Positions 14,704 through 23,611 of a stretch of 24,257 bases of DNA are shown here, in pieces. How positions within the stretch are numbered: position 1 is the first letter of the stretch; each line of letters starts with the position of its first letter. The stretch spans positions 1-24,257 of the forward strand of contig DKPV01000066.1 of NCBI GenBank assembly GCA_002471375.1, given 5' to 3'. Origin of the DNA: Flavobacteriales bacterium UBA7325. Lineage in GTDB: Bacteria; Bacteroidota; Bacteroidia; Flavobacteriales_D; Crocinitomicaceae. A program made the translations under genes and the position numbers. The notes below the pieces were generated by a model. That model saw only the letters and a program-made list of their open reading frames with translations. It searched no databases and was not told the DNA's origin.

Positions 14704-17283
14704 TTATTCCACAGAATCATCTTCAACATCCGTGCCAGTCTCAGTTCCTGTTGTATCCTCTTCAATTCCAGTCTCTGATATAGTGCCGTCTATTCCGTCA
14801 ATTACTTCTTCATCCTCATCTTCACTTCGCGGTACGCGTGCTACTGCAGCAATTTCCGCTTTAGCTTTCAGATTGATCAGTTTCACGCCTTGAGCTGCTC
14901 TACCCATTGTTCGGATAGAATCTACATGCATTCGAATTGTAATACCAGATCGAGTAATAATCATTAGATCGTGCTCATCAGTTACATTCTTAATTGCAAG
15001 AAGCTTTCCTGTCTTATCGGTTACGTTCAGTGTCTTAACACCCTTACCTCCACGATTCGTTATTCTGTAAACTGGATCGTGATCCTCTGGATCATTAATA
15101 TAGGTACGTTTTCCATATCCTTTTTCAGATACTACCATTACAGTAGAGTAAACGTCCTCAACGCATAGCATTCCAACTACTTCATCATCTGGACCAGCAA
15201 GTGTAACCCCGCGAACTCCTGCCGCGTTTCTACCCATTGATCTAACTTTCTCTTCGTTGAATCGAATAGCACGACCTGCAGTTGTTGCTAGAATGATCTC
15301 GTTAGAGCCATTCGTTAATCTTGCTTCTAACAATTCATCGTTCTCACGAATTGTAATTGCATTAATTCCATTTGTACGTGGACGGGAATAAGCTTCAAGA
15401 GATGTTTTCTTAATTACACCTTTCTTAGTAGCCATAACGATGAAATTGTTTTCAACGTAATCTTTGTCCGTTAAATCTTGTACTCTAACATATGCCTTGA
15501 TCTTATCATCTTGACTAATGTTCAAGAGGTTCTGGATTGCTCTTCCTTTACTAATTTTACTCCCTTCAGGAATCTCGAAGACACGCATCCAGAAACATTT
15601 TCCTTTCTCCGTGAATATCAGTAAGTAGTTATGATTTGTTGCAACGAACAATTCTTCTAAGAAATCTTTATCTCTGGTAGTTGAACCTTTCGATCCCATA
15701 CCACCACGATTCTGAACCTTATATTCTGCTAAGCTTGTACGTTTAATGTAACCAGCGTGTGAGATGGTAACAATAACCTCTTCATCAGGAATTAAATCCT
15801 CAATACGCATTTCACTCGCTGAGTATTCAATCTTAGAACGACGCTCATCACCATACTTTTCTCTGACGTGCTCAAGCTCTTCTTTAATAATATCTCTTCG
15901 TCTTGATTCGTTTGCAAGAATATCTTTCAAATCAGCAATCAATGCCATTAAGTCGTCGTATTCAGCACGTAACTTGTCTTGTTCTAGACCAGTCAATTGA
16001 CGCAATCTCATTTCAACAATCGCTCTTGATTGGATTTCTGTAAGCTTGAAGCGTTCAATCAATTTTTCTCTTGCTTCATCCGGACTCTTAGATGCTCTAA
16101 TTAATTTAATTACTTCGTCTATATTGTCCGATGCAATAATTAATCCTTCAAGAATGTGGGCTCTTTCTTCCGCTTTTCGTAGTTCGTATTTTGTACGACG
16201 AACGATTACTTCATGACGGAATTCAATAAAGTAAGAAATCAACTCTTTAAGATTAAGAAGTTGAGGCCTACCTTTCACAAGGCAGATGTTGTTAACTGAG
16301 AATGAGCTCTGTAAGGCCGTGTACTTGTATAATTTATTCAATACAACATTAGGAATTGCATCTCGCTTTAGTTCATAAACTATTCGCATTCCGTTTCTAT
16401 CCGACTCATCGCGTATATCAGAAATCCCGTCGATTTTCTTGTCATTGACAAGCTCAGCGGTTTTCTTGATCATGTCCGATTTGTTCACCTGGTAAGGAAT
16501 CTCTGTAACGATGATCACTTCGCGACCACTCTTCGTTTCTTCAATTTCCGCTTTTCCACGCATTACAATTCTACCACGACCTGTAGCAAGTGCATCTCGT
16601 ACTCCTTCGTAACCATAAATAATTCCTCCGGTTGGGAAATCTGGTGCTTTTACGAATTTCAATAACTCTTCAATCTCAATGTCTGGATTGTCTACAGTAG
16701 CTATACATCCCTCAACTACTTCACTAAGGTTGTGAGGCGCCATGTTTGTTGCCATACCAACCGCAATTCCACTCGCTCCATTTGCTAGTAGATTTGGGAC
16801 TTTTGATGGAAGCACAACTGGCTCTAATAAACTATCATCAAAGTTTGGTGAGAAATCTACAGTTTCTTTATCGAGATCAGAGAGCATCTCTTCCGCAATC
16901 TTGCGCAGACGTGCCTCCGTATAACGCATCGCTGCAGGGCTATCACCGTCAATAGAACCGTAGTTACCCTGTCCGTCAACCAAAGGGTAGCGAAGCGACC
17001 AAGGTTGCGCCATACGCACCATGGTATCATAGACTGAACTATCCCCGTGTGGATGGTACTTACCTAAAACTTCCCCTACAATTCTAGCCGACTTTTTATA
17101 AGGTCGATTAGAATATACACCAAGGTCCTGCATTCCGTACAATACACGTCGGTGTACAGGTTTAAACCCATCTCTTACATCAGGAAGTGCTCTCGATACA
17201 ATTACCGACATCGAATAATCGATGTAGGCTGATTTCATCTCATCCTCGATGTTAATTTGGATTATTCTTTCTCCATCTGCCAT
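14704..17283 (-). CDS. gyrA: DNA gyrase subunit A
   Basis: GyrA forms the DNA cleavage and rejoining part of gyrase with GyrB, introducing negative supercoils. In the 859-residue protein the winged-helix and tower domains occupy about 1-490. The catalytic tyrosine is Tyr121 in AAMRYTEARL. The quinolone region reads HPHGDSSVYDTMVRMAQ, keeping Ser82 and Asp86 (equivalent to Ser83 and Asp87 of E. coli), so it looks quinolone-sensitive. The C-terminal propeller repeats begin near 500 (VIVTISHAGYIKRTSL, FIVMATKKGVIKKTSL, IILATTAGRAIRFNEE, VMVVSEKGYGKRTYI, LMIITRSGITIRMHV). The GyrA-box position reads QNRGGMG (524-530). The last 45 or so residues are strongly acidic with Thr/Gly. It is followed by the TPR gene and divergent from clpC. 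Confidence 0.98.
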   Translation of the reverse strand: MADGERIIQINIEDEMKSAYIDYSMSVIVSRALPDVRDGFKPVHRRVLYGMQDLGVYSNRPYKKSARIVGEVLGKYHPHGDSSVYDTMVRMAQPWSLRYPLVDGQGNYGSIDGDSPAAMRYTEARLRKIAEEMLSDLDKETVDFSPNFDDSLLEPVVLPSKVPNLLANGASGIAVGMATNMAPHNLSEVVEGCIATVDNPDIEIEELLKFVKAPDFPTGGIIYGYEGVRDALATGRGRIVMRGKAEIEETKSGREVIIVTEIPYQVNKSDMIKKTAELVNDKKIDGISDIRDESDRNGMRIVYELKRDAIPNVVLNKLYKYTALQSSFSVNNICLVKGRPQLLNLKELISYFIEFRHEVIVRRTKYELRKAEERAHILEGLIIASDNIDEVIKLIRASKSPDEAREKLIERFKLTEIQSRAIVEMRLRQLTGLEQDKLRAEYDDLMALIADLKDILANESRRRDIIKEELEHVREKYGDERRSKIEYSASEMRIEDLIPDEEVIVTISHAGYIKRTSLAEYKVQNRGGMGSKGSTTRDKDFLEELFVATNHNYLLIFTEKGKCFWMRVFEIPEGSKISKGRAIQNLLNISQDDKIKAYVRVQDLTDKDYVENNFIVMATKKGVIKKTSLEAYSRPRTNGINAITIRENDELLEARLTNGSNEIILATTAGRAIRFNEEKVRSMGRNAAGVRGVTLAGPDDEVVGMLCVEDVYSTVMVVSEKGYGKRTYINDPEDHDPVYRITNRGGKGVKTLNVTDKTGKLLAIKNVTDEHDLMIITRSGITIRMHVDSIRTMGRAAQGVKLINLKAKAEIAAVARVPRSEDEDEEVIDGIDGTISETGIEEDTTGTETGTDVEDDSVE

Positions 17284-17512
17284 CTTGTCACAATTTTATG
17301 ATTTAGCACGATTTGTGCCTGTTATTTGCAAGATTCGAAATTAGTTATTTGATGCGACAAAGCCTCGAGTTATTTTTATTGAATTACTAACAAAAATCTG
17401 TGGAAAATGGCCGTTTTGGGTGACTTATTAACAATTTTATTCGTTATATATTTGTAAGTGACGTAAAATGCTCATTTTTACTTCAGCTATTTAATACAAG
17501 AGCTAAATCAAT
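17284..17512. promoter_or_regulatory. divergent gyrA/clpC promoter region
   Basis: This 229-base AT-rich spacer drives both genes. On the minus strand a near-consensus TAATTTCG (17336-17343) with a TTTG 14 bases upstream is a candidate for gyrA; the spacing is short. A small inverted repeat (GCAC..GTGC, 17306-17318) lies in the gyrA leader. The clpC -7 box is at 17447. No CtsR- or HrcA-type operator was recognised. Confidence 0.5.
17447..17454 (+). promoter_or_regulatory. promoter -7 element of clpC
   Basis: TATATTTG is a perfect TAnnTTTG, giving a leader of about 55 bases before the ATG at 17513. A TTTG at 17415-17418 is too far (28-base gap) to be a standard -33 element. Confidence 0.5.
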
Positions 17513-20050
17513 ATGGAAGCAAAATTTTCGCAAAGAGTAAAAGATGTAATCAGTTTCAGTCGAGAGGAGGCTCTCAGATTGGGGAATGATTTCATTGGTG
17601 TAGAGCATCTACTTCTTGGATTAATCCGGGAGGGTGATGGTAAAGCGATCACAGTTTTGTATGAGTTTCAATTGGATCTTAAAATGATCCGAAAGGAAAT
17701 CGAGCAAAATTTATCAACTACATCATCGACAGGTGGCAAAAGCTTGTCAAATATACCATTGGTAAAGCAGGCGGAGAGGGTCTTGAAATTGACATACCTT
17801 GAAGCGAAACTTTATAAAAGTAAAATGATAGGGACGGAGCATTTATTGCTCTCGATTCTTAAAAATGAGGATAATGTAGCATGCAGTATTTTAAACAAGT
17901 ACGGTGTGATTTATGATAACGTAAAAGACGAATTGGAGTCTATGAAAGATGATGTGAATATTCCCAGGGCTGAATTCCCTGGAGGAACTGAAGAAGAAGG
18001 GCCCGGTGGAGGTGAGGAATCATTCTCGGCTGGCCGAAAAAGTGATCCTAAATCGAAAACTCCGGTTCTAGATAATTTTGGTAGAGATTTAACAATAATG
18101 GCTGAAGCTGGTCGACTCGATCCTATCGTAGGAAGAGAGAATGAGATTGAGCGTGTAAGTCAGATTCTTTCTCGACGAAAGAAGAATAACCCAATTTTAA
18201 TTGGGGAACCTGGTGTTGGAAAAAGTGCAATTGCTGAAGGATTGGCATTGCTAATTACTCAGCGTAAAGTTTCTCGAGTTCTTTTTAACAAGCGAATCGT
18301 TTCCTTGGATCTAGCATCCTTGGTTGCTGGAACTAAGTATAGAGGACAGTTCGAGGAGAGAATGAAAGCGGTAATGCAGGAGATCGAAAAGAATCCTGAT
18401 GTTATTCTATTCATCGATGAGATTCATACTATAATCGGTGCCGGAGGTGCTTCTGGATCATTAGATGCTTCTAACATGTTGAAGCCTGCATTGGCACGAG
18501 GAGAGATGCAAGCGATTGGAGCGACAACGTTTGATGAGTATCGTCAACATATTGAGAAGGATGGAGCATTGGCTCGTAGATTCCAGAAGGTACTAATTGA
18601 ACCAACGTCTCAGGAGGAAACTGTTAAGATTCTGAACAACATTAAGGAACGATACGAGGATCATCACTCAGTAAACTTCTCGCCAGAAGCAATTAAGGCA
18701 TGTGTTCGATTAACTGAACGCTATTTAACTGATCGACATTTGCCGGATAAGGCGATTGACGCGCTTGATGAAGTTGGATCTAGAGTTCACTTAACAAATA
18801 TCACTGTTCCAAAGGAGATTTTAGATATCGAAAAGAAAATCGAAGATCTAAAGGATCAAAAGAATGAAGTAATCCGTTCTCAACAATATGAGAAGGCTGC
18901 TGAATTAAGAGATAGCGAGCGTAAATTCCAAGAGGAACTTGAAGCTGCAAAAGAAAAGTGGCAAGAGGAGTCTAAAGCGAATCGTGTATTAGTTACTGAA
19001 GATCATGTGGCCGAGGTGGTTTCAATGATGTCTGGAGTTCCAGTTACACGTATCTCAGAATCTGAGATTGGAAGATTAGCTGTAATGTCTGATCAGATAA
19101 AATCAAAAGTGATTGGACAAAGCGATGCTGTTCATAGTGTTGTTAAGGCTATTCAGCGTAATCGTGCTGGACTTAAAGATCCTAATAAGCCGATTGGATC
19201 ATTTTTCTTCCTTGGGCCAACTGGTGTAGGGAAAACGCAATTAGCGAAAGTTCTTGCTAAATATTTGTTCGATTCTGAAGAATCCTTGATTAGAATTGAC
19301 ATGTCTGAATATATGGAGAAATTCTCAATCTCAAGATTGGTTGGAGCGCCTCCCGGATACGTTGGATATGAAGAAGGTGGTCAGTTGACTGAGAAGATTC
19401 GTCAGAAGCCATATTCGATTGTTTTACTTGATGAGATTGAAAAAGCACATCCAGATGTGTTTAACCTTCTGCTTCAAGCACTCGATGATGGACATATGAC
19501 AGATGGTCTTGGAAGAAAGATTGATTTCAAGAATACAATTCTTATTATGACATCTAACATTGGTGCACGCCAATTGGCTGATTTTGGAACAGGTGTTGGA
19601 TTTGGAACTAAAGCTCAATCGGATCAAAAAGAAGATCACGCAAAGACTGTAGTACAAAATGCACTTCGTAAAGCATTTTCTCCAGAATTCTTGAATCGTG
19701 TTGATGATGTCATCATGTTTAAGTCATTGTCTCGTGAAGATATTCACCAGATTATTGATATTGAAATGGAGAAGTTGTACGGACGAATCAGAGATCTTGG
19801 TTACGAGATAGCAGTTAGTGAATCAGCAAAAGATTTCATCGTTGATAAAGGATACGATGAGAAATTTGGTGCTCGCCCATTGAAGCGTGCTATTCAGAAG
19901 TATGTTGAAGATCCGTTAGCGGAGGAGATCGTTAAATCGAACTTAAAAGAGGGTGACTCAATAAATATTGATCTTGAAAAAGGCGCTTCTGAACTTCTCG
20001 TAAATATCGAGAAAGGGAAAGGCAAAAAGGCAGAAACGAAGAAGGATTAA
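17513..20050 (+). CDS. clpC: ATP-dependent Clp protease ATP-binding subunit ClpC
   Basis: ClpC is a hexameric AAA+ unfoldase that feeds proteins to ClpP. The 845-residue protein has all parts in order. Two Clp-N repeats (about 2-147) contain GVEHLLLGLIREGDGKA and GTEHLLLSILKNEDNVA. AAA domain 1 has Walker A GEPGVGKSAIAEG near 231 and Walker B VILFIDEIHTI. A UVR-type middle region is near 430-470 (QQYEKAAELRDSERKFQEEL), which separates ClpC from ClpB with its longer coiled coil. AAA domain 2 has Walker A GPTGVGKTQLAK near 567, Walker B IVLLDEIEKAHPD, the GPPGYVGY-type pore loop (GAPPGYVGYEEGG) and the ClpP-docking VGF loop (GTGVGFG near 694). The C-terminal small domain is KFGARPLKRAIQ. The tail is Lys-rich. 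It is a single gene with promoter and terminator; no mcsAB or ctsR is adjacent. Confidence 0.98.
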   Translation: MEAKFSQRVKDVISFSREEALRLGNDFIGVEHLLLGLIREGDGKAITVLYEFQLDLKMIRKEIEQNLSTTSSTGGKSLSNIPLVKQAERVLKLTYLEAKLYKSKMIGTEHLLLSILKNEDNVACSILNKYGVIYDNVKDELESMKDDVNIPRAEFPGGTEEEGPGGGEESFSAGRKSDPKSKTPVLDNFGRDLTIMAEAGRLDPIVGRENEIERVSQILSRRKKNNPILIGEPGVGKSAIAEGLALLITQRKVSRVLFNKRIVSLDLASLVAGTKYRGQFEERMKAVMQEIEKNPDVILFIDEIHTIIGAGGASGSLDASNMLKPALARGEMQAIGATTFDEYRQHIEKDGALARRFQKVLIEPTSQEETVKILNNIKERYEDHHSVNFSPEAIKACVRLTERYLTDRHLPDKAIDALDEVGSRVHLTNITVPKEILDIEKKIEDLKDQKNEVIRSQQYEKAAELRDSERKFQEELEAAKEKWQEESKANRVLVTEDHVAEVVSMMSGVPVTRISESEIGRLAVMSDQIKSKVIGQSDAVHSVVKAIQRNRAGLKDPNKPIGSFFFLGPTGVGKTQLAKVLAKYLFDSEESLIRIDMSEYMEKFSISRLVGAPPGYVGYEEGGQLTEKIRQKPYSIVLLDEIEKAHPDVFNLLLQALDDGHMTDGLGRKIDFKNTILIMTSNIGARQLADFGTGVGFGTKAQSDQKEDHAKTVVQNALRKAFSPEFLNRVDDVIMFKSLSREDIHQIIDIEMEKLYGRIRDLGYEIAVSESAKDFIVDKGYDEKFGARPLKRAIQKYVEDPLAEEIVKSNLKEGDSINIDLEKGASELLVNIEKGKGKKAETKKD

Positions 20051-20101
20051 TTCTTTGGCTGCATAGTATAAATAAATATAGTGGGAATCACTACTTGCAA
20101 T

Positions 20102-20129
20102 AAAGGGAGCTAATTTAGCTCCCTTTTTT
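20102..20129 (+). terminator. rho-independent terminator of clpC
   Basis: A stem AAAGGGAGCTA / TAGCTCCCTTT with a 3-base loop runs straight into T6. It lies about 50 bases after the clpC stop and may also serve the convergent operon weakly. Confidence 0.9.
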
Positions 20130-20161
20130 AGTTGTAATGATATTGCGAGTCCGCTTATAAA

Positions 20162-20473
20162 CTAGGCGTTAGCGGCTATCACGATGAAAATGATTAATAC
20201 TGCAAGAGACATTCCGATGATTCCACAAACTTTACCAGCTCTCATGTTTTTGTATGATCCCTCTTTGTACTTACCTGGGTTTTCACGGTAAAGTCGTTCA
20301 GCCTTTCCCGTTAGACTCACTGCAATAATTCCAAGAATAATCCCAATTCCTCCAGCGAGGACGATAGAAATAATACCCATGGCTAAAATCCCGCCTGAAT
20401 TTGGCAAGGTTTCATTCCCTGTATTTGTAGTTTGAACGTGTTTGTGTTCGTGATCAAGTAATTCGTCTGACAT
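20162..20473 (-). CDS. small two-helix membrane protein (CCC-motif / DUF4190-like family)
   Basis: The 103-residue protein has a polar N-terminus (MSDELLDHEHKHVQ), a Gly/Ile-rich hydrophobic segment (GGILAMGIISIVLAGGIGIILGIIAVSLTG, about 27-56), a short cytoplasmic-type loop with RLYRENPGKYKEGSYKNMRAGKVCG, and a second hydrophobic segment to the C-terminus. The pattern GIISIV...LGIIAV...YxENPxxY...N..GKxxxIIG is that of a widespread Bacteroidota small membrane family often annotated as CCC-motif or DUF4190 protein. Here the Cys-Cys-Cys itself is absent, replaced by LAG. Function is unknown. It begins 9 bases after the murQ stop, so it is probably in the same operon. Confidence 0.75.
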   Translation of the reverse strand: MSDELLDHEHKHVQTTNTGNETLPNSGGILAMGIISIVLAGGIGIILGIIAVSLTGKAERLYRENPGKYKEGSYKNMRAGKVCGIIGMSLAVLIIFIVIAANA

Positions 20474-20482
20474 AATGTAGTT

Positions 20483-21295
20483 TTAGTTGTTGTTATAGTG
20501 GTCTGTGGCTTTTCTAACGCTGCCATACTTTTGGAGTAATTCTAATGCTTCTTGGTAATTGAGTCCTGTTGATTCCTGGATCATTTTGGTTCCTCTGTCT
20601 ACCAGTTTATTATTACTGAGTTGCATGTCGACCATTCGATTGCCTTTAACGTGTCCGAGTTTTATCATTAGCGCAGTGCTAATCATGTTTAATATTAATT
20701 TCTGAGCTGTGCCAGATTTCATTCGAGTGCTTCCAGTAACGAATTCTGGACCAACTACAGCTGTCATCGGAAATTGAGCAGCAGCAGCAACTGGAGATCC
20801 AGGGTTGCAAGATATTGAACCAGTCAGAACACCATTTTCATTTGCAATTTCCATTGCTCCAATAACATAAGGCGTCGTTCCTGATGCAGCAATGCCAATT
20901 AGGCTATCGTTATCATTGATTTTATGTTCAAGTAAGTCTTTCCAGCCTTGTTCAGTATCATCTTCGGCGAATTCAACCGCATTTCTCATTGCTGAATCTC
21001 CCCCAGCCATGAGACCAACGACAACTCCATGATCAACTCCGAAAGTAGGAGGGCATTCGCTGGCGTCAACTATACCAAGTCTTCCAGATGTCCCTGCTCC
21101 GATGTAGAACAGGCGTCCCCCGTTTTTCATCCTATCAAAGCATTTATCTATGAATGCGTTTATTTTAGGAATTATTCTTTCTACTGCTACTGCCACTGTT
21201 TGGTCTTCTGAGTTAATTGCAGTCAGAAGTTCGTCGGTAGACATCTTCTCGAGATTGTTATGGTTCGAGGAAGATTCAGTTTGTTTATCAATCAT
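20483..21295 (-). CDS. murQ: N-acetylmuramic acid 6-phosphate etherase MurQ
   Basis: MurQ cleaves the lactyl ether of MurNAc-6-phosphate to GlcNAc-6-phosphate and D-lactate, part of peptidoglycan recycling. The 270-residue protein has the SIS-domain signatures GRLFYIGAGTSGRLGIVDASECPPTFG (about 62-88, with the proposed catalytic Glu in ASECPPT), GLMAGGDSAMRNAVEFAEDD, GIAASGTTPYVIGAM and VVGPEFVTGSTRMKSGTAQKLILNMIST. Its C-terminal helical extension (DHYNN end) is shorter than in E. coli MurQ (about 298). The ATG overlaps the last bases of the phosphoribosyltransferase gene (ATGA, 21292-21295), so they are translationally coupled. No anmK, amgK or murK kinase is adjacent. Confidence 0.96.
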   Translation of the reverse strand: MIDKQTESSSNHNNLEKMSTDELLTAINSEDQTVAVAVERIIPKINAFIDKCFDRMKNGGRLFYIGAGTSGRLGIVDASECPPTFGVDHGVVVGLMAGGDSAMRNAVEFAEDDTEQGWKDLLEHKINDNDSLIGIAASGTTPYVIGAMEIANENGVLTGSISCNPGSPVAAAAQFPMTAVVGPEFVTGSTRMKSGTAQKLILNMISTALMIKLGHVKGNRMVDMQLSNNKLVDRGTKMIQESTGLNYQEALELLQKYGSVRKATDHYNNN

Positions 21296-21786
21296 ATCAA
21301 GTAGGCTTTTTCTGCGCCAGCGGTTAGATCAACTTCTACACGATCTTGCAGTGTTGTAGATAGGCTGAGGCCAACAAAGTTTGCCTTGATTGGGAAGCGT
21401 CTGTGTTTCCGATCAACTAATGTGACGGTTTTAATTGCCTTAGTTGGAAATTTGAGCATTTCTACAAGTGCAAATTGGAGTGTTTTACCAGAGTTAATGA
21501 CGTCATCGACTAGCACGATATAGGAGTTTGTTAGCTCTTCTGGTTTGGCTGAGATTTCAATTGAATCATCCCAAGGTTTATCCTTATTGATATTGATTTC
21601 AAAGGAGGTAACATTAGTCTCAGAATTTGATCGAATAATTTCAGCTAAAGAGTTCGCTAGAACACTCCCGTTTCCATGAATTCCGCCGACAAAGATATGA
21701 TCCTCATTAAAGGTGTTTTCGATAAGTTGATGAGCTATTCTTTCAATTTTCTGCTGAATCTCTCGACTGGATAATATTTCTTGCAT
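21292..21786 (-). CDS. PyrR-like phosphoribosyltransferase
   Basis: The 164-residue type I phosphoribosyltransferase has the PRPP-binding loop IVLVDDVINSGKTL (about 101-114). It also has HIFVGGIHGNGSVLANSLAEII early on and TLVDRKHRRFPIKANFVGLSLST near the end. The order and the last motif resemble PyrR (uracil phosphoribosyltransferase and pyr attenuator), where the matching segment is LVDRGHRELPI. It is shorter than PyrR (about 180), and the VLYTGRT of PyrR reads INSGKT here. Bacteroidota often carry this protein as an unnamed phosphoribosyltransferase. No pyr genes or attenuator are near; its operon partner is murQ. The substrate base is therefore not assigned. Confidence 0.8.
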   Translation of the reverse strand: MQEILSSREIQQKIERIAHQLIENTFNEDHIFVGGIHGNGSVLANSLAEIIRSNSETNVTSFEININKDKPWDDSIEISAKPEELTNSYIVLVDDVINSGKTLQFALVEMLKFPTKAIKTVTLVDRKHRRFPIKANFVGLSLSTTLQDRVEVDLTAGAEKAYLI

Positions 21787-21808
21787 AGCGATGTAAAACG
21801 ATCTGTTG

Positions 21809-21838
21809 CTAAATTAATGGAATTGCCTTGAAAATCAA
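21809..21838 (-). promoter_or_regulatory. promoter of the phosphoribosyltransferase-murQ operon
   Basis: On the minus strand TTG (21836-21838), a 19-base gap and TAATTTAG (21809-21816) form a near-consensus TTG / TAnnTTTG with one mismatch. The leader to the ATG at 21786 would be about 20 bases. Confidence 0.45.
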
Positions 21839-21850
21839 CTCTCCGTTCCA

Positions 21851-23611
21851 CTATTTGTCATAAGGGAGATATTCTTTCACGGAGATCTCATAGTCTTCGA
21901 TGGTGAAGAGTTTTTTGCCTTTATTCCAGACGTAAATATTGATCTTATTCAGATTGTTCCTCGGATTGATGAAGTACTCCTGCTCGATAATTTGAGTGAT
22001 CGAATTTCCTTCTCCCTCTCGAAAATACTCATACATTGGCCTTGTATGATATTGACGATAGTTGGTAGTTGTATCATATGCATCAAGGACAATGTATACG
22101 TCCTTGTAATCACTTCCAGTATCCAATGATTTGGTGATTTCTAACCTGAATAAGTAGCGATTAAGCGCTGAACCATCAGGAAATGGAAAGCTTAAGTCTA
22201 ATCCAAATTCTCTATTTTCATCAAACCTCATTGGGGCAATTCCGTTTGGTCTTAAGAGAATATTTCTTGATTCAATCCCAAAGGGTTCACAGTCTCTATT
22301 GAAAGCAAAATCTGTTTTATGATCCTTGCCAAATACACCAATCGATTTGAAATACGTCACTGAAGTCATGCGATTAGGTATAATCCCTTCTACTAGCTGA
22401 TAGGCACGCATCCACATGAAGAGCATCGCTAAGGTGACAATAGAATATGAGATCCATTTAAATCGAATTTCTTTAATGAAATAGGCTAGGGGTAATGCGA
22501 AGAATACTAGGTGCTCAATGTACACACGGTTTCCGTAGAATCCACCAAAATCCCAACTCCACCATGATGAAATAAAGAAGGTGATAATAAGTATGTATCC
22601 AAACCAAAAAATGGCCGCCTGACGATTTTTTTTGGCCAAAAAGAATACACCAATTAATGAGATTAAGGCAATAGGTACGTGTACGAAAAGACCAATTCTG
22701 AATCCAAAGAGGACATCCAAATAATGCGTAAATCCAAAATTGAATCCTTCTCCCTCGTAAGACCAATTCATCCAGTCGCCAGTTTCACCATAGTTTAGGA
22801 TAAAGATTGGACTGATTGCAACTAAGAATACTAAAAAAGCACAGATTAGGTGTTTGTTTTTTATTTGAAGAAGATGACCAAAAAAGAGCTGAACGTTTTT
22901 TATGCTTCCAAGAATAAAAGGAATAGATAGAACTACCAGAATATTTAGAGGTCTAACCATTACGATCGATCCTAGGATTATTCCAATCAACAGAACATGT
23001 TTCATCCTATACGATCTAAGGTACATTTGAACATGGTAGGCGAATGCAGCAAACAGAAAGAAGGAATAGTGATGAGAGTTACTAGGCCTGAACACCGATT
23101 GATAAAAAAGAGTTGTTCCAAAGAAAATTAGGACGGTTGTGATTAAGGCAACACGGTTGTCAACCAAAACAAGTCCTAAATATTTACGAAGGAAATAAAA
23201 ACCAAGAACACCAAAAAAGAGTGCGCCGATATGAAATAACTTCAAATAAGTGAGCGAATAACCAGTGATATTTGACTCCCCAGATTCTAACAGTGTTGCT
23301 GCTAAAAAGAAAGGTAATTGTAAGGCAGCAACACCTGGGTAGCATTTGTTGAATGATTGTCCCTTCTTGTTCTCAACCAAATAGTGCGGATCAATATCTA
23401 GATCATAGCTTCCTCTTTCAGCTGTATGCGTTGATTTAAAACTTAAATCCTTCTGAATAAAAATGGCAGGTAAAAATGCATAATATCCACGTCCATCTGA
23501 GTGAATAATCCGGTATTCATAGTTTTCCGTTCCCCAGAATGTGGTAATCGTAAGGATGAACAATACCAATCCTACAACCAGTTCAGGTAAGAATGATTTC
23601 AATCGTCTCAC
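21851..23611 (-). CDS. polytopic membrane protein, probable GT-C-type glycosyltransferase
   Basis: This 586-residue protein has about ten or more hydrophobic segments across residues 1-415, starting with ELVVGLVLFILTITTFW. A polar C-terminal domain of about 170 residues follows (from MTSVTYFKSIGVFGK). The first extracytoplasmic loop has HSDGRGYYAFLP and later KCYPGVAALQLP, and a helix begins MVRPLNILVVL. These are patterns seen in Bacteroidota relatives of the GT-C (ArnT/PMT-like) transferases, which use lipid-linked sugars; an acidic residue in the first loop is usual. The start is GTG at 23611, overlapping the stop of the GT2 gene by 4 bases, so the pair is coupled. The GT2 product probably makes the polyprenyl-phosphate sugar and this protein transfers it. 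Acceptor unknown; the family assignment is inferred from topology and motifs. Confidence 0.7.
   Translation of the reverse strand: MRRLKSFLPELVVGLVLFILTITTFWGTENYEYRIIHSDGRGYYAFLPAIFIQKDLSFKSTHTAERGSYDLDIDPHYLVENKKGQSFNKCYPGVAALQLPFFLAATLLESGESNITGYSLTYLKLFHIGALFFGVLGFYFLRKYLGLVLVDNRVALITTVLIFFGTTLFYQSVFRPSNSHHYSFFLFAAFAYHVQMYLRSYRMKHVLLIGIILGSIVMVRPLNILVVLSIPFILGSIKNVQLFFGHLLQIKNKHLICAFLVFLVAISPIFILNYGETGDWMNWSYEGEGFNFGFTHYLDVLFGFRIGLFVHVPIALISLIGVFFLAKKNRQAAIFWFGYILIITFFISSWWSWDFGGFYGNRVYIEHLVFFALPLAYFIKEIRFKWISYSIVTLAMLFMWMRAYQLVEGIIPNRMTSVTYFKSIGVFGKDHKTDFAFNRDCEPFGIESRNILLRPNGIAPMRFDENREFGLDLSFPFPDGSALNRYLFRLEITKSLDTGSDYKDVYIVLDAYDTTTNYRQYHTRPMYEYFREGEGNSITQIIEQEYFINPRNNLNKINIYVWNKGKKLFTIEDYEISVKEYLPYDK

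Noticed and set aside
17027..17052. Possible quinolone-resistance change in GyrA.
   Set aside because: The Ser and Asp at the two key positions are both the sensitive type.
17399..17407. A DnaA-box-like TGTGGAAAA near gyrA/clpC, hinting at a replication origin.
   Set aside because: It is a single imperfect copy (one mismatch) with no cluster of boxes and no dnaA or dnaN nearby.
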